From CSP1-5 sp964558395 (GTDB lineage Bacteria; Methylomirabilota; Methylomirabilia; Methylomirabilales; CSP1-5), in assembly GCA_964558395.1 (NCBI GenBank), contig CAZLDS010000019.1, forward strand, positions 1-49,464: a DNA stretch of 49,464 nt, read 5' to 3'. The notes beneath the pieces are model-generated. The model was not told the DNA's origin. It made no database searches and saw only the letters and a list, made by a program, of their open reading frames with translations. A program made the translations under genes and the position numbers. The first letter of the stretch is position 1. The number at the start of each line of letters is the position of its first letter. This document shows, piece by piece, positions 34,397-42,995 of this stretch.

Positions 34397-34612
34397 CTAC
34401 AGAAGCAAGGCCTCCACCCTCGAGATCATTGGCCGCCCAGCCCCCACGCCTGCAAAGCCCAGACCGAGCAATAGCACCACCCCAGATAGTTCCATCTGCC
34501 GATAGGTCAGTGTCTCCGTGGGTCCCAAAAGGCCAGACTCGATCCCGCTCCTGTGTAGAGGCGGGACGGTGGTGAAGATGGCGAGAATTATGCTTATAGC
34601 GCAAGCTACCAA
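34397..34612 (-). CDS. Possible 71-aa membrane protein
   Basis: Small open frame filling the gap between the CCA/poly(A) polymerase-like gene and trpS. It would start at a TTG (34612-34610) with GAGAGG about 6 nt before it. Two hydrophobic segments are present: VACAISIILAIFTTVPP near the start and LSGVVLLLGLGFAGVGAG near residues 43-60. This would be a two-helix membrane protein. No family was recognised. The location between two co-directional operon genes and the intact frame support it, but a TTG start and short length keep confidence low. Confidence 0.4.
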   Translation of the reverse strand: MVACAISIILAIFTTVPPLHRSGIESGLLGPTETLTYRQMELSGVVLLLGLGFAGVGAGRPMISRVEALLL

Positions 34613-34673
34613 AGGGACCTCTCTTTGTCAATCCATCGCCACAATCCGGAGAGCCAGGAATATCCGGGAACAT

Positions 34674-35978
34674 TCAACACGGCCGTCCAAAACGCCTTCG
34701 CACGAACGCAATCTCGTCCTCGCGGCTCTTCAACCGTCCCTCAAGTCTTTCTTCCAGCACTCGGTCGAGAATTCGAGTGTACGTGGGGCCGGGAGGAAAG
34801 CCGAGCTTCTTGAGGTCCCGCCCACCCAGTGCCGGCCTCACGGCGGCCAGATGGGTCAGATAACGCCCAACCCTGCCGCTTACCCGTTTCGCCTTCGAGG
34901 CCCATAGGAGAACACAGAGATCCGCAGACGCCCGATCGAGAAGATGTCGCAGGCGGCTTGGCCGCATGGACTCCTTCTGCAATTGCTCCTGCAGGGACGC
35001 AAAGTCTCTGAGCTCGGCCATCAGCGCGTCGAGAGGTGGGCCTTTGACCCCCAGACGCTCCGCGACCCGCCGGCGAGCCGCGGGGGGGACACAGAGGAGA
35101 AGCACCAGAAGATAGATCCGCCAGCGGCGTGCCTGCGAAGACGTCTCCACACGGTTGAAACGCTGCCAGGCGTGGCGAACGCGTCTCATCTGGGCCACCG
35201 CCGTGTCGTCAACCGTCAGGGCAGGATCGAGGGCTTTGAGTACCCCTCGATTCTGTAGGATTTTCAGGGCCGCCTCCGGTGTCGGCTCGTCCAGGACCAA
35301 CCTCAGCTCGCGCAATAGCCGCTCCCTGGAAAGCCGCCGCAACACGTCTTCCCCGAGGACATCTCGAATCAGCCGGCAGTCCCGTGGGCTGAAGCGGAGC
35401 CGATACCGGGCGGCGTACCGCGCTCCTCGAAAGATTCGGGTGGGGTCATCGCGGTAACTCTCCTCATGCAGGACTCGCAACAATCCTCGGATGAGGTCCT
35501 TGCGCCCGCCAAAGGGGTCGAGGAGTTCCCCGGGCCGGGGGGCAACTCGGACGGCCATGGCGTTCACGGTAAAGTCGCGGCGAAACAGATCATCGTGAAT
35601 CGTTCCAGGAAAGACCTGTGGAAGCGCCGCCGGACGGCGATACGTTTCACGGCGGGCGGTCGCCACGTCGAGCCGCAGGCCATCCCGCAGGATGAGGGTC
35701 GCCGTCCCAAACTGGGCGTGGATGGTCACCTGCGCTCCCAGGTGAGCTGCCAAGGCCTTGGCATGCGCGACGCCATCCCCTGCCACTGTGACATCGAGAT
35801 CGGCGCTGGCCCGCCCCAGCATGAGGTCCCGCACGGGTCCCCCAACCAGGTAGACCGCGACTCCTCGCTGCTCTGCCACAATTCTGACGCTTTTGATCAG
35901 GTCTTGCCGCCGACGCGGCAGACGTCCGAGAAGTCTTTGGACCAGGACTGGAGGTCTCTGTCGGGTGAGATTTTTCAC
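34674..35978 (-). CDS. tRNA nucleotidyltransferase / poly(A) polymerase family protein
   Basis: 434 aa. Class II nucleotidyltransferase head with VYLVGGPVRDLMLGRASADLDVTV, which contains the GG and DxD catalytic motifs, then RRDFTVNAMAV, LLDPFGGRKDL, and SYRDDPTRIFRGARYAARY of the neck region. The C-terminal half is Arg-rich and variable. It may be a full CCA-adding enzyme, an A-adding enzyme, or a poly(A) polymerase; these cannot be separated from the sequence alone. There is no HD domain. The ATG (35978) overlaps the stop of the upstream LytM gene by 4 nt, so translation is coupled. Confidence 0.9.
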   Translation of the reverse strand: MKNLTRQRPPVLVQRLLGRLPRRRQDLIKSVRIVAEQRGVAVYLVGGPVRDLMLGRASADLDVTVAGDGVAHAKALAAHLGAQVTIHAQFGTATLILRDGLRLDVATARRETYRRPAALPQVFPGTIHDDLFRRDFTVNAMAVRVAPRPGELLDPFGGRKDLIRGLLRVLHEESYRDDPTRIFRGARYAARYRLRFSPRDCRLIRDVLGEDVLRRLSRERLLRELRLVLDEPTPEAALKILQNRGVLKALDPALTVDDTAVAQMRRVRHAWQRFNRVETSSQARRWRIYLLVLLLCVPPAARRRVAERLGVKGPPLDALMAELRDFASLQEQLQKESMRPSRLRHLLDRASADLCVLLWASKAKRVSGRVGRYLTHLAAVRPALGGRDLKKLGFPPGPTYTRILDRVLEERLEGRLKSREDEIAFVRRRFGRPC

Positions 35979-36661
35979 TTGAGAAAGATCAGCGGGTCTT
36001 TGGCTTCGCCCGCCCGGCGGATCTCGAAGTGGACATAGGGGGTCTCGGCGACTCCGGTCATCCCTACCTCGGCGATCACTTGCCCCCTTTTCACTTGCTC
36101 CCCCCGTTTCACGAGGTTCATCCGATTATGGGCATACACGGTGGCAAAGCCCCCCTGATGGTCGATGATGACCAGATTCCCGTAATCACGAAGCTCCGAG
36201 CCGCTATAAATGATCTTCCCCTTCTCCGCCGCCCGGATCGCGGTCCCCTGCTTTGCCGCGATGGCGAGTCCATTATTCTTGAACCCATCCTCGATCCCGA
36301 ATTGGGCAATGATCTTTCCCTTGACGGGCCAGACAAATCTAGGCGTGGAAACCGCAGTTCCGCTCGCGGGAAGCTTCCGTTCCAGATCCGCGGTCTCTTC
36401 GGGCCGGTAGACTGGAACGTAGAGGACCTTCCGGGCGCCCGGAATGAAGACGCGATCGCCGGCCCGAATCTTCGCAGGATCCGAGATCCGGTTGACCCGC
36501 ATGATCTTCTTCATATCCACTTGATAGGTCTTGGCAATCCGATAGAGGCTCTGGCCGGGGTGGACCCGATGATACACCCCCACGCGGTGCGTCCTGCGTC
36601 CAGCACACCCCGCGAGGAGAAGCAAGAAGAGACACAGAATCACGAGCCGCCGCTGATTCAC
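35975..36661 (-). CDS. NlpD-like lipoprotein: LysM plus degenerate LytM (M23) domain
   Basis: 228 aa. Signal peptide with lipobox LLAGC19 marks it as an outer- or inner-membrane lipoprotein. LysM domain at about 30-75 (HRVHPGQSLYRIAKTYQVD) and a LytM/M23 fold from about 108 to the end (FVWPVKGKIIAQFG, YGNLVIIDHQGGFATVYAHN). The zinc-binding HxxxD of active M23 peptidases reads KNNGLAIAA and the HxH reads YVHFEIR, so metal ligands are lost. This is the state of E. coli NlpD and EnvC, which activate cell-wall amidases instead of cutting. Role in septal peptidoglycan splitting is inferred. ATGA overlaps couple it to recD2 upstream and to the polymerase gene downstream. Confidence 0.9.
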   Translation of the reverse strand: MNQRRLVILCLFLLLLAGCAGRRTHRVGVYHRVHPGQSLYRIAKTYQVDMKKIMRVNRISDPAKIRAGDRVFIPGARKVLYVPVYRPEETADLERKLPASGTAVSTPRFVWPVKGKIIAQFGIEDGFKNNGLAIAAKQGTAIRAAEKGKIIYSGSELRDYGNLVIIDHQGGFATVYAHNRMNLVKRGEQVKRGQVIAEVGMTGVAETPYVHFEIRRAGEAKDPLIFLK

Positions 36662-38832
36662 GATGCCTTCTCCGCCAATTCCCGACGCAGGCGGGCCGGG
36701 AGGCGACTATACCGCTCCCGGATTCGCGCATTCCTCACGGCGATCGAGAGGGCCTGCCTGGTGCCGACCACGACGACGAGGGCCCTACCTCGGCTCAGGG
36801 CCGTGTAGAGGAGATTCCGCTGCAGCATGATGTAGTGCGATGTGTGGAGGGGGAAGACGACGGCGGGATACTCACTGCCCTGGCTTTTATGGACCGATAT
36901 GGCGTACGCCAGGCTGAGCTCATCGAGTTCGCTCCACTCATAAACAACCTCCCCCTGATCGAACCGCACCCACACCTGCTGTTCTTCCCGGTCGAGTCGA
37001 ACGATCCAGCCCAGATCACCATTATAGACCTCTTTGTCATAGTTATTCCGGACCTGCATCACCCGGTCTCCGACCCGGAGGAGCCGTCCCCCGCCACCGA
37101 TCGCCTCCCCATGAGAGTTGAGGGCTCCCTGCAAGTCCTGATTGAGCGTGGCGGACCCCAGCGCGCCTCGGTTCATCGGGGTGATGACCTGGATATCCCG
37201 GAGCGGCTCGAAGCCATATCGGCGCGGGATCTCCGACGTGACGAGGCTCCCCACCCGATCCCGGATCCTGTCCGGGTCATCCAGCACGATAAACGCGAAG
37301 TCGGACGTCCCGAACTCTGGGAGATGAGGAAATTCGCCCCGGTTTACCCGATGGGCGTTCATCACGATCTGGCTCTCCTTCGCCTGGCGAAATATCTCTG
37401 TGAGCCGCACCACCGGAACAGACGCCGACGCGATGAGATCGTGCAACAGGGAACCCGGCCCCACAGACGAGAGCTGGTCGGCGTCCCCGAGAAGGAGCAA
37501 GGCCGCCATCGGCGGGATCGCTTTGAGCAGCTGGCTCATGAGGACGAGGTCGATCATCGAGACCTCGTCCACCACTAAGAGATCCACGTCGAGGGAGTGG
37601 ATCTCGCTTCGCTTGAACCGTCCCTCCTTCGGACTAAACTCGAGGAGCCGGTGAATCGTGCTGGCCGGGCGACTCGTCGCCTCGGCCATCCGCTTCGCCG
37701 CCCGGCCGGTGGGCGCGGCCAACTTCAGACGCACCCCCTTCCGCTCGAGGATCTCGATAAGCGCGCGGAGCAAGGTTGTCTTTCCCGTCCCCGGGCCGCC
37801 CGTGATAATCAGAAATTTGCTTTCAAGGGCTTTCTGCAGTGCCTCCCGCTGCTCGGCGGTGAACTGAACGTCCCCCCTGGCCTCTGCCCACTGGAGAGCC
37901 CGGGGGACGTCAATAACGGGTCCAAGTCGGGGGGCTTTGGCCAGGAGGGCCACACTACGGCTGACCCCCTCCTCGGCGTGATACAGCGGGGGGAGATAGA
38001 CGGCGATCTCTCCCGTCAGGGGCTCGCAGACCACTGCCCCTTCTTTGTGAAGCGCGGCGAGGGCCTGCTGAAAATCCCCATCTCGGATCCCCAAGAGGTC
38101 AACGGCTTCCCGGGAGAGACGAGTGGATGGAAAGTAAACATGCCCAGCCTCGGCGGCCTCCTGCAGGAGATAGAGCAGTCCGGCGGCAATCCGCTGGGGG
38201 GAATCTTTCGCCATACCGAGGGACGCCCCGATCCGGTCGGCGGTCTTGAACCCGATGCCCGCGATGTCCCGAGCTAACCGGTAGGGGTCCTCCTGAATCC
38301 TCCGCGGTGCCGAGGGACCGTAGGCCTTGAAGATCCTTTGGGCAAAGGTGGGAGAGATTTGATGCTCCTGGAGGAAGAGCATGAGCCCCCTGATCTCACG
38401 CTGTTCGGTCCAGGCCGCTCGGATTCGAGCGAGACGGGCTCCCCCGATGCCATCGACGGTCAGCAGGCGTTCCGGTTCCTCCTCGATGACCCGGAGCGTT
38501 TCCGAACCGAAGGCATCCACCAAACGCCGCGCATACGTAGGGCCAATCCCCCTGATGATACCGGAAGCCAGGTAGCGCTCAATCGCCACGACCGAGGCCG
38601 GAAGAATGCTCTCGTACGCTTCGACCTTGAACTGCTCCCCATACCGCGCGTGCCGGATCCACTGTCCCCTGACGCGGATTGTCTCCCCGGGAGATGCCCC
38701 CCAGAGATTCCCCACCACCGTCACCGGATTTCGATGGTCAGGCACCTCCAGACGCGCCACGACATATCCGGTTTCCTCATCAGAGTAATTCACCCGGATC
38801 ACGGTGCCCTCGAGCGGCTGGGGACCGATCAC
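36658..38832 (-). CDS. recD2: RecD2-type superfamily 1B DNA helicase
   Basis: 724 aa. 5'-3' helicase not associated with RecBC. The N-terminal domain (about 1-300) has an OB-like start and helix-hairpin-helix repeats (LASGIIRGIGPTYARRLVDAFG, TVDGIGGARLARIRAAW), which define the RecD2 class. Motor motifs: GGPGTGKTTLLRAL (Walker A), LVVDEVSMIDL (Walker B), GDADQLSSVGPG, EIFRQAKES and AISVHKSQGSEYPAVV. Linked to replication-fork maintenance and repair. Its ATG overlaps the dinB stop by 4 nt and its stop overlaps the LytM gene start by 4 nt. Confidence 0.95.
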   Translation of the reverse strand: MIGPQPLEGTVIRVNYSDEETGYVVARLEVPDHRNPVTVVGNLWGASPGETIRVRGQWIRHARYGEQFKVEAYESILPASVVAIERYLASGIIRGIGPTYARRLVDAFGSETLRVIEEEPERLLTVDGIGGARLARIRAAWTEQREIRGLMLFLQEHQISPTFAQRIFKAYGPSAPRRIQEDPYRLARDIAGIGFKTADRIGASLGMAKDSPQRIAAGLLYLLQEAAEAGHVYFPSTRLSREAVDLLGIRDGDFQQALAALHKEGAVVCEPLTGEIAVYLPPLYHAEEGVSRSVALLAKAPRLGPVIDVPRALQWAEARGDVQFTAEQREALQKALESKFLIITGGPGTGKTTLLRALIEILERKGVRLKLAAPTGRAAKRMAEATSRPASTIHRLLEFSPKEGRFKRSEIHSLDVDLLVVDEVSMIDLVLMSQLLKAIPPMAALLLLGDADQLSSVGPGSLLHDLIASASVPVVRLTEIFRQAKESQIVMNAHRVNRGEFPHLPEFGTSDFAFIVLDDPDRIRDRVGSLVTSEIPRRYGFEPLRDIQVITPMNRGALGSATLNQDLQGALNSHGEAIGGGGRLLRVGDRVMQVRNNYDKEVYNGDLGWIVRLDREEQQVWVRFDQGEVVYEWSELDELSLAYAISVHKSQGSEYPAVVFPLHTSHYIMLQRNLLYTALSRGRALVVVVGTRQALSIAVRNARIRERYSRLPARLRRELAEKAS

Positions 38833-40019
38833 CGCTTCCTCCCCCGCGACCTCGGGGATAGAAGACTGGCCCGGACGACCCCACTTTGGCCGAACCGGCG
38901 ACGGATCTCATCCACCGCCTCGGCAGCCTTTTCTTTCCGGGGATCCGATGGAAAGAGGGGGACCTGCATCGGCGAGGTCCTGGCGGTGAGTTTCGAAACG
39001 GCGATCCCAACGAGGCGCACCTTTCGTCCACGCAGGAGGATTTTTTGGAAAAGGGCCAGGGCCCTTGAATAGATTTCCTCGGTGAGGGCGATGGGCTCGC
39101 GCACTGTGCAAGATCGCGTCAGAGTCGTGAAGTCGGTAAAACGGAGCTTGAGGGTGATGGTTGCGCCCGCCGAGCCCTCCCGCCGGAGGCGCGCCGATAC
39201 CCGCTCCGCCAAACGGAGCAGGTGCTGACGAATCTGGCGTGGGTCGTCGAGATCGATGGCAAAGGTGGTCTCGGCCCCCATCGATTTGGCCAGGGCCTCC
39301 GGGATGACAGGGCGGTCATCGATCCCACGGCTGAGGCAATGAAGCTGCCCCCCGAGCGCGCCGAGGCGTCTCGAGAGGGCGTCTCCCGGCCAGCGAGCCA
39401 GCTCGCCGATTGTCGTGATACCCAGTGCCTGCAGAGAGGCCGCGGTCTTCTTCCCCACTCCCCACAGATAGGCGACAGAAAGGTCTGCGAGAAACGCGGC
39501 GACCTCCTCGGGCCGAACAACGACGAGTCCATCCGGTTTCTTGAAATCAGAAGCGATCTTCGCGACGAACTTATTCGGGGCCACCCCCACGGAGGCGGTC
39601 AGCCGCTCCTCGCACCAAATCTCGGCCTTGATCCGCTGGGCAATGCGTGTCGGCTCTCCAAAAAGGCGGGTACTCCCGGTGACATCCAGAAATGCTTCAT
39701 CAATGGAGAGCGGCTCTACGAGATCGGTGTAGCGACGGAAAATCCTCAAGATCTCCTCTGACACCTCATCGTAACGGTCCATGCGCACGGGAAGGAAGAT
39801 GGCGTGAGGGCAGAGGTGATAGGCTCTCGAGATCGGCATGGCGGAACGGATGCCGAAGGCACGGGCCTCATACGAGCAGGCCGCCACGACGCCCCGTCCC
39901 TTTCCCTTTTTGGGATCTGCCCCGACGATCACCGGCCGGCCCTTGTACGCCGGATGGTCCCGCTGTTCAACCGCCGCGTAGAAAGCGTCCATGTCCACGT
40001 GGATGATCGCGCGCGTCAT
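38829..40019 (-). CDS. dinB: DNA polymerase IV (Y-family translesion polymerase)
   Basis: 396 aa. Catalytic carboxylates are in IIHVDMDAFYAAVE (D9, D11) and LSIDEAFLDVTG. The palm/fingers, thumb with helix-hairpin-helix (LWGVGKKTAASLQALGITTIGEL) and little finger (TLTRSCTVREPIALTEEIYS) are all present. The C-terminus is Arg-rich and shows no clear QLxLF clamp motif. Error-prone bypass synthesis at damaged template. It is coupled by a 4-nt overlap to recD2 and follows an uncharacterised gene by 16 bp. Confidence 0.96.
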   Translation of the reverse strand: MTRAIIHVDMDAFYAAVEQRDHPAYKGRPVIVGADPKKGKGRGVVAACSYEARAFGIRSAMPISRAYHLCPHAIFLPVRMDRYDEVSEEILRIFRRYTDLVEPLSIDEAFLDVTGSTRLFGEPTRIAQRIKAEIWCEERLTASVGVAPNKFVAKIASDFKKPDGLVVVRPEEVAAFLADLSVAYLWGVGKKTAASLQALGITTIGELARWPGDALSRRLGALGGQLHCLSRGIDDRPVIPEALAKSMGAETTFAIDLDDPRQIRQHLLRLAERVSARLRREGSAGATITLKLRFTDFTTLTRSCTVREPIALTEEIYSRALALFQKILLRGRKVRLVGIAVSKLTARTSPMQVPLFPSDPRKEKAAEAVDEIRRRFGQSGVVRASLLSPRSRGRKR

Positions 40020-40035
40020 CGGCCATCCTTCCCGG

Positions 40036-40602
40036 TTAACTCAGCAGGCTTCCCCACATTCGCTGCAGGCTTGGGTTGCGCAAACGCTTCAAATCGGCTC
40101 GAACATATCCGAGGCCAAACACGCACAGCTCGAAGTGCTCCGAAAGCTTCCGGAAGAGGGGGGCTTCTCCCGCGTGAGCAGCGTCTGGGAATTCTGCCGC
40201 GATCCGATAGGAGCGTTTCCCGTTCTCAACGTAATCCAGCAGGGCATCGGGGCTGGCCAGAGTGCGCTGCTGCCTCATCCGCCGGATCCATTCCGGGAAG
40301 AGTCCAGTCATGAACAGCGTGTAGTCGCCAATGTGTTTGTGCACCTGTCGCTGTCGCTCCAGTGTAGTGGCGCGATGGAACAGATCCCCCTCGATGAGCA
40401 TTTCCACGACATCTTCGACACGCCGCCCCTGGGCGCTTCGAATCCTGTGCAGGTTATCGACATGGGTGAAATCGACAAGAACCTCCACCAGGTAACGGAT
40501 CACCGCGTGATCCGGCCATCCGAGTCCCTCGAAAAAGCACCGTTCCGTGACCACGGCGAAGAGTTGGCGGAGGGGATGTTGCATCGGTATCGTTCTTCGC
40601 AT
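40036..40602 (-). CDS. Uncharacterised protein heading the dinB-recD2 operon
   Basis: 188 aa from the ATG at 40602-40600, which has AGGAG 5 nt upstream; another 41 codons of open frame are discarded because they cross the promoter. No family recognised. The protein is soluble, rich in helix-forming residues and Arg/His, with HPLRQLFAVVTERCFFEG at the start and a conserved-looking core (GDLFHRATTLERQRQ, HKHIGDYTLFMTGLFPEW). No signal peptide or metal cluster is obvious. It lies 16 bp from dinB and behind an extended -10 promoter, so it is co-expressed with the polymerase and helicase; a repair or damage-response role is only inferred from that. Confidence 0.8.
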   Translation of the reverse strand: MRRTIPMQHPLRQLFAVVTERCFFEGLGWPDHAVIRYLVEVLVDFTHVDNLHRIRSAQGRRVEDVVEMLIEGDLFHRATTLERQRQVHKHIGDYTLFMTGLFPEWIRRMRQQRTLASPDALLDYVENGKRSYRIAAEFPDAAHAGEAPLFRKLSEHFELCVFGLGYVRADLKRLRNPSLQRMWGSLLS

Positions 40603-40635
40603 ACCGGCTCCTGCGCATTCCTGGATGACAGCACG

Positions 40636-40644
40636 ATTATAGCA
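40636..40644 (-). promoter_or_regulatory. Extended -10 promoter of the unknown-dinB-recD2 operon
   Basis: Minus strand: perfect TATAAT (40641-40636) with TGC directly before it (extended -10). A -35-like TTGGCC lies 19 bp upstream. Start near 40629, leader about 27 nt. Confidence 0.65.
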
Positions 40645-40699
40645 AAGCCGAGCGGCATCTGGCCAAGGAAGGTTCGGGGGAAACATTGTTGGTGCGGCA

Positions 40700-41110
40700 C
40701 TAGAGCTCCCGGTATTTCCGGGCATTGCCTCGCGCCCGTTCCACCGGATACTTCCGCTCGTTCTCTTGCAGCTTTTCGAGGGCAGTCCTGACCAGGTCCG
40801 TTCCGAGGATGTCGGCGAGGGAGATTAGGAGGATGAGAATGTCCGCCATTTCCCAGCTCACCTCACGGTGCCGTTCAGCATCCGTCACGAGCGCCGCCAC
40901 CTCTTCAGCGTTCTTCCACTGAAAGCACTCCAAGAGTTCAGCCGCCTCGAGGCTGATGGAAATGGCCAGGTCCTTGGGGCTGTGAAACTGTCGCCAGTCC
41001 CGGCGGTCCCGAAATGCGAGGACCTGACCGACCAGCTCCTCGAAAGGCGAAGGCTTCAGACGGCGTGACCCTTTAGACGTTGGTCGAGACAAACTCCTCT
41101 CCGCCGACAT
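40700..41110 (-). CDS. MazG-like nucleoside-triphosphate pyrophosphohydrolase
   Basis: 136 aa from the ATG at 41110; the open frame extends 15 codons further. All-alpha NTP-PPase of the dCTPase (RS21-C6/MazG-like) group: FRDRRDWRQFHSPKDLAISISLEAAELLE, with the EExxE-type acidic helix, and SWEMADILILLISLADILG with the second ExxD pair. These enzymes hydrolyse (d)NTPs to monophosphates and clean the nucleotide pool. The 5' end overlaps the 3' end of the HD-domain gene by 38 nt. It lies upstream of dinB, with about 98 bp and a promoter between it and the unknown gene. Confidence 0.88.
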   Translation of the reverse strand: MSAERSLSRPTSKGSRRLKPSPFEELVGQVLAFRDRRDWRQFHSPKDLAISISLEAAELLECFQWKNAEEVAALVTDAERHREVSWEMADILILLISLADILGTDLVRTALEKLQENERKYPVERARGNARKYREL

Positions 41111-42500
41111 GCAATGCCCTCTCTGTGGCGGCCGAGAGCTGCCGGTCGTGGTCATGGTTCAAGGCGAAGACCCGGCAGTGGGCCACCTTAGGGGGGATGT
41201 TTTTCAGCAGGTCGCGCAACGGCGATGGGGACACCTCTCCCGTGGAGGGGTTGTAGATGTGGATCCGTTTGCTCCCCTCAGCCAAGGGATTGACAGGTCG
41301 GGTGTCCTGGGCCGCCAGGTCCACCCGGAAGTCCACATTTCGTAGACGCTCGGGAAGATGCTTGCGGATGTGCCGTTCGAGCTCATGCGCGTTTTGAAAG
41401 CGCACTGCGCTTTTCTCTATGGTTTCAACCCAGTCATACGCCATCTTCCACTTGACCTGTCGGTTGAGAATTTGCTGCCACTCGTAACCTAGTCTCTTTT
41501 TTTTAGCGTCTCTGAGGCGGGGCCACTTCATCACCTCTTGCAAGAGGGCCCAGTCTGTCATCTCGAGATATCGATCGAGAGCCTCCAGGGGGTTCCAGGG
41601 GAAGAGAAGCTGCATCGTTTCCCGAAAGATTTCCTTCATGTGCAGATCCACGGCCCGATTGGTCCGGTGGTAGTAGACATCGGAGTACATGGATACGCGG
41701 GCATTGATGAAACGGACTAGGTTGGAGGAACCTGCGCGATGCAGCGTCAGCCCTTTCTCAGTAAAGAACGTATAAAAGAGCAGACGGTCCACGTCGACCA
41801 TATCGAGGGAGAATCCGGTCATGTAGGCATCCCGCTGAATGTAGTCCATGTTGTCCGCACTGTAGATGCCTGAGAAGACCGGCTGCAGAAAGGTGAGCCA
41901 CTTCGGGACCCGGGCCGCCTCGCCGGAATCCGGCTTCCGGATCAAGAAAGCCACATGGTGCGGGTCGAGCGCTTCTCCTTTATCGAACGGACCGGCTGGG
42001 CTTCGCCGCATCCCACGGATAATTTTCCCGAGCTTCTTTTCGATGACGATCTGACCAACCCGTTCGTGATCGAGATCGTACTTGTTGAGAAAGTTCTCGT
42101 CGAAGAAGTGGCCCAAGGGCCCGTGCCCAATGTCATGAAGCAGTCCCGTGACGCGGAGGAGCTCCCGGACGTATTCCCGCGAGGGACAGCCCCGTGAACA
42201 GACGGTCTTGAGACTTGGGTAGAGTTGCTCGGCAAACTTGCCGGCCAGGTGCATGACGCCGAGCGCGTGCTGAAACCGGCTGTGCTCGGCCGCCGGATAG
42301 ACCCACCACGCTCCCTGCAGCTGATGAATCATGCGGAGACGCTGCATCCAAGGGCTGTCGATGAGATCCTTCTCTGTCTGCTCCCCCTTTTCAGCCCGGA
42401 CCGGCACCGTGAACTGGATATACCGGTACAGGGGATCGGCGAGAAGGGCTACGCCCTCGTAGGGAGTGGCGGTAGCAGGATCGTGGGAACGGGCGCTCAA
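41073..42500 (-). CDS. SAMHD1-like HD-domain phosphohydrolase
   Basis: 475 aa if it begins at the TTG at 42500, which overlaps the fxsA stop as TTGA and has a purine-rich site before it; the frame is open 24 codons upstream. The HD signature is intact: EHSRFQHALGVMHLA, LLHDIGHGPLGHFFD and YSADNMDYIQRDAYMTG. It aligns with the dNTP triphosphohydrolase/SAMHD1 group (RLRMIHQLQGAWWVYP, DSPWMQ). It may hydrolyse dNTPs or another phosphoester; substrate cannot be told. The C-terminal region is unassigned. It is followed by an overlapping MazG-like gene, pairing two predicted nucleotide-pool enzymes. Confidence 0.88.
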   Translation of the reverse strand: MSARSHDPATATPYEGVALLADPLYRYIQFTVPVRAEKGEQTEKDLIDSPWMQRLRMIHQLQGAWWVYPAAEHSRFQHALGVMHLAGKFAEQLYPSLKTVCSRGCPSREYVRELLRVTGLLHDIGHGPLGHFFDENFLNKYDLDHERVGQIVIEKKLGKIIRGMRRSPAGPFDKGEALDPHHVAFLIRKPDSGEAARVPKWLTFLQPVFSGIYSADNMDYIQRDAYMTGFSLDMVDVDRLLFYTFFTEKGLTLHRAGSSNLVRFINARVSMYSDVYYHRTNRAVDLHMKEIFRETMQLLFPWNPLEALDRYLEMTDWALLQEVMKWPRLRDAKKKRLGYEWQQILNRQVKWKMAYDWVETIEKSAVRFQNAHELERHIRKHLPERLRNVDFRVDLAAQDTRPVNPLAEGSKRIHIYNPSTGEVSPSPLRDLLKNIPPKVAHCRVFALNHDHDRQLSAATERALHVGGEEFVSTNV

Positions 42501-42901
42501 TCCTCTCTCCCCCAGGTCACAACCTGGATACTTCCCTCTTCGATTTTTCGCCGGAGGAAGTCCTTGACCCACTCGACGACCCGCACGCGGACAAACGGAA
42601 GGAGCAGGGCGAGGCCGACCACATCGGTGAGGAGCCCCGGGGCCACAAGCAGGAGCCCTCCCGCGACGACCAGACCCCCACTGAGCAATTCATCGGCGGG
42701 GAGCCGTCCTTGTGCGAGGCGCTCCCGGATTTGCACGAGAACCCGGAAACCTTGCATGCGGGCGAGGAGTGCCCCAACGCCCCCAGTCAGGGCGATCAGA
42801 ACCACCGTGAACCCGGCGCCCAGGCGGCTGCCCACTTCGATGAGCAAGTACAGCTCGAGGAGGGGAACAAGAGTGAACAGGAGGAGCAGTCGTCCGAGCA
42901 T
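42497..42901 (-). CDS. fxsA: FxsA-family membrane protein
   Basis: 134 aa from the ATG at 42901 (MLGRLLLLFTLVPLLELYLL), the usual family opening; an ATG at 42928 would add 9 residues but lies inside a strong hairpin. Three to four hydrophobic segments are present, with the conserved E in PLLELYLLIEVG and TGGVGALLARMQG, followed by a PGLLTDVVGLALLLPFVR segment. FxsA members are poorly understood; in E. coli it affects phage T7 exclusion by the F plasmid. Order: zinc-ribbon gene, fxsA, HD gene. Confidence 0.88.
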   Translation of the reverse strand: MLGRLLLLFTLVPLLELYLLIEVGSRLGAGFTVVLIALTGGVGALLARMQGFRVLVQIRERLAQGRLPADELLSGGLVVAGGLLLVAPGLLTDVVGLALLLPFVRVRVVEWVKDFLRRKIEEGSIQVVTWGRED

Positions 42902-42923
42902 GGACTCAACCCAAAAAGGCGAA

Positions 42924-42953
42924 GGCATCACCGCCTCGACGGGTGGTGATGCC
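42924..42953. repeat. Strong 12-bp-stem hairpin at the fxsA start
   Basis: GGCATCACCGCC (42924-42935), loop TCGACG, GGTGGTGATGCC (42942-42953), perfect apart from one G-T wobble. On the minus strand it is followed, 6 nt later, by TTTTT (42917-42913), so it may be a weak terminator for the zinc-ribbon gene. It also sits over an alternative fxsA ATG (42928). Confidence 0.75.
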
Positions 42954-42995
42954 TCGGTTGGGACCAGACCCCGCCATGAACCTCCCGGAACCCTC

